Assembly (NCBI GenBank): GCA_007132905.1
Contig: SLNR01000167.1
Location: 1 to 34,784, forward strand
DNA from: Candidatus Sumerlaeota bacterium
GTDB lineage: Bacteria > Bacillota > SLNR01
Reading direction: 5' to 3'
DNA: 34,784 bases
Below are positions 33,957-34,784 of the stretch, piece by piece. A program made the position numbers and the translations under genes. Numbering within the stretch: position 1 is the stretch's first letter; each line of letters begins with the position of its first letter. The notes below the pieces were generated by a model. It worked only from the letters and a program-made list of their open reading frames with translations, was not told the origin of the DNA and did no database searches.

Positions 33957-33995
33957 TGGAAGGATCAACACCATTTACGATAGAGGAGAATGCTC

Positions 33996-34445
33996 ATGAA
34001 CGATCTGCAAATAGCCAAAGAAGAACTTCTTAAGGGGCATTCCCTGGCTATTGTAAAAGAGGGAATCGTTTTGGCACGGAAAAATGGAAATTGGGTTAAC
34101 CCGATCGTCGAAGCCTTCGATAAATTAAGAGAAAAAATGCACGGATCATCCGTTGCAGACAGAGTAATTGGCAAGGCAGCCGCCGTCATTTGTATTTATG
34201 CAGGAGCAAAAGAAGTGTACACTCCTCTTATTAGTGAACCGGGGAAACTTGCCTTAGAAAAAGCTTCGATAAAAGCAGAGTATGAAAATATAATTCCCGG
34301 TATTTTAAACCCAAACAAAACTGGACTGTGCCTTGCGGAAGAAAAGCTGATAGATGTGGATGATCCCCTTGCGGGAATGGAGATCCTTTGGGATTTATTA
34401 AAAAAAGACAGAAAAAATTTACGCTTGAATGAAGGGGAGGGTTGA
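33996..34445 (+). CDS. DUF1893 family protein
   Basis: The 149-residue protein matches the DUF1893 pattern: LAIVKEGIVLARKNGNWVNPIVEAF at the start, DRVIGKAAAVICIYAGAKEVYTPLISE (conserved GKAAA and helix), then an AEYENIIPGILNPNKTGLCLAEE segment with a late Cys. The family has a cytidine-deaminase-like fold of uncertain function. ATG 33996 follows GAGGAG by 7 bases; the ATG two codons earlier is too close to that site. It ends 1 base before the chosen start of the following dehydrogenase gene, so the two are coupled. Confidence 0.82.
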   Translation: MNDLQIAKEELLKGHSLAIVKEGIVLARKNGNWVNPIVEAFDKLREKMHGSSVADRVIGKAAAVICIYAGAKEVYTPLISEPGKLALEKASIKAEYENIIPGILNPNKTGLCLAEEKLIDVDDPLAGMEILWDLLKKDRKNLRLNEGEG

Positions 34446-34446
34446 T

Positions 34447-34784
34447 TTGACTCGCTATAGAATTGCTGTTATTGCCGGCGATGGTATTGGCCCTGAAGTA
34501 ACATCAGAAGGAATCAAAGTACTTGAAGCCTTACAAGAAAGTTTTAAGTACTCCATTGATTTTGACTTTTTTCCATGGGGTTGTGAATACTACCATGAAC
34601 ATCAAAGGATGATGGATGAAGATGGCTTGAAAAAGCTGTCTGTTTTTGATGCCATTTACCTGGGAGCTGTAGGTGACCCGTCAGTTCCGGACGACCTCTC
34701 CCTTTGGGGTCTATTGCTGCCTATTAGAAAAGGGTTCGATCAATATGTAAATCTTAGGCCAATTAAACTTCTGCCCGGAGCTCC
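34447..34784 (+). CDS. Tartrate/D-malate dehydrogenase-type enzyme, N-terminal part
   Basis: Only the first ~112 residues are in the window. The start TTG 34447 follows GGGGAGGG. The N-terminus RIAVIAGDGIGPEVTSEGIKVL is the NAD-binding start of the isocitrate/isopropylmalate dehydrogenase family. The segments FFPWGCEYYHEH, DAIYLGAVGDPSVPDDLSLWGLLLPIRKGFDQYVNLRP fit the tartrate/D-malate dehydrogenase branch (DmlA/YeaU type) better than LeuB or Icd, because of the WG..YY and LWG..LPIR..FDQYVNLRP spacing. Substrate is therefore inferred as D-malate or tartrate. The rest of the gene lies outside. Confidence 0.85.
   Translation, partial: MTRYRIAVIAGDGIGPEVTSEGIKVLEALQESFKYSIDFDFFPWGCEYYHEHQRMMDEDGLKKLSVFDAIYLGAVGDPSVPDDLSLWGLLLPIRKGFDQYVNLRPIKLLPGA

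Noticed and set aside
1-34784. CRISPR arrays, tRNA or rRNA genes, prophage
   Set aside because: No regularly spaced direct repeats, cloverleaf sequences, rRNA segments or phage structural genes were seen.

Overview
The window is a gene-dense stretch of a low-to-moderate G+C Gram-positive (Bacillota) chromosome. Every supported gene lies on the + strand, with strong Shine-Dalgarno (SD) sites and frequent TTG/GTG starts. The conserved genes (deoB, a purine nucleoside phosphorylase, scpA-scpB, rluB, trxB-trxA, ylbF, ddl, bacillithiol genes) fit a member of the Clostridia or a relative. The cobalamin-dependent mutase, cobalamin uptake genes and peptide/amino-acid hydrolases suggest an amino-acid-using anaerobe. 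That lifestyle is inferred, and no species is claimed.

Layout. (1) 1-3403: end of deoB, purine nucleoside phosphorylase, a site-2-type membrane protease, scpA-scpB. (2) 3526-10411: an accessory block placed between scpB and rluB. It holds a metallo-beta-lactamase-fold hydrolase, an unrecognised 148-aa protein, a large fold-type-I PLP enzyme, an FCD-type regulator with an unusual DNA-binding domain, a 74-aa protein, a one-chain cobalamin-dependent mutase-like enzyme and a P-loop NTPase. (3) 10416-11150: rluB. (4) 11162-16122: a promoter and cobalamin riboswitch ahead of btuF-btuC-btuD-cobO and a histidine phosphatase, i.e. cobalamin uptake, adenosylation and probably remodelling. (5) 16195-20126: N-acyl-D-amino-acid deacylase-like amidohydrolase, MazG-like protein, flavin reductase-like protein and an M20 peptidase with an extra N-terminal domain. 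(6) 20168-22909: a UPF0182 membrane protein. (7) 23021-25757: trxB-trxA, plsC-like acyltransferase, ylbF. (8) 26383-29826: bshC-bshB1-bshA for bacillithiol. (9) 30665-34784: MFS transporter, Cof-type HAD phosphatase, ddl, a DUF1893 protein and the start of a tartrate/D-malate dehydrogenase-type enzyme. Three gaps (24297-24677, 25758-26382, 29827-30664) hold no convincing intact gene and look like decayed sequence.

The best candidate for an undescribed system is 4371-10411. A carbon-skeleton mutase-like enzyme has an N-terminal B12 domain and a barrel resembling glutamate mutase E. It sits with its own regulator, a PLP enzyme, a tiny companion protein and a P-loop NTPase that could maintain or reactivate it. 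The riboswitch-controlled cobalamin operon starts less than 1 kb downstream and could supply adenosylcobalamin. The substrate cannot be read from the sequence.
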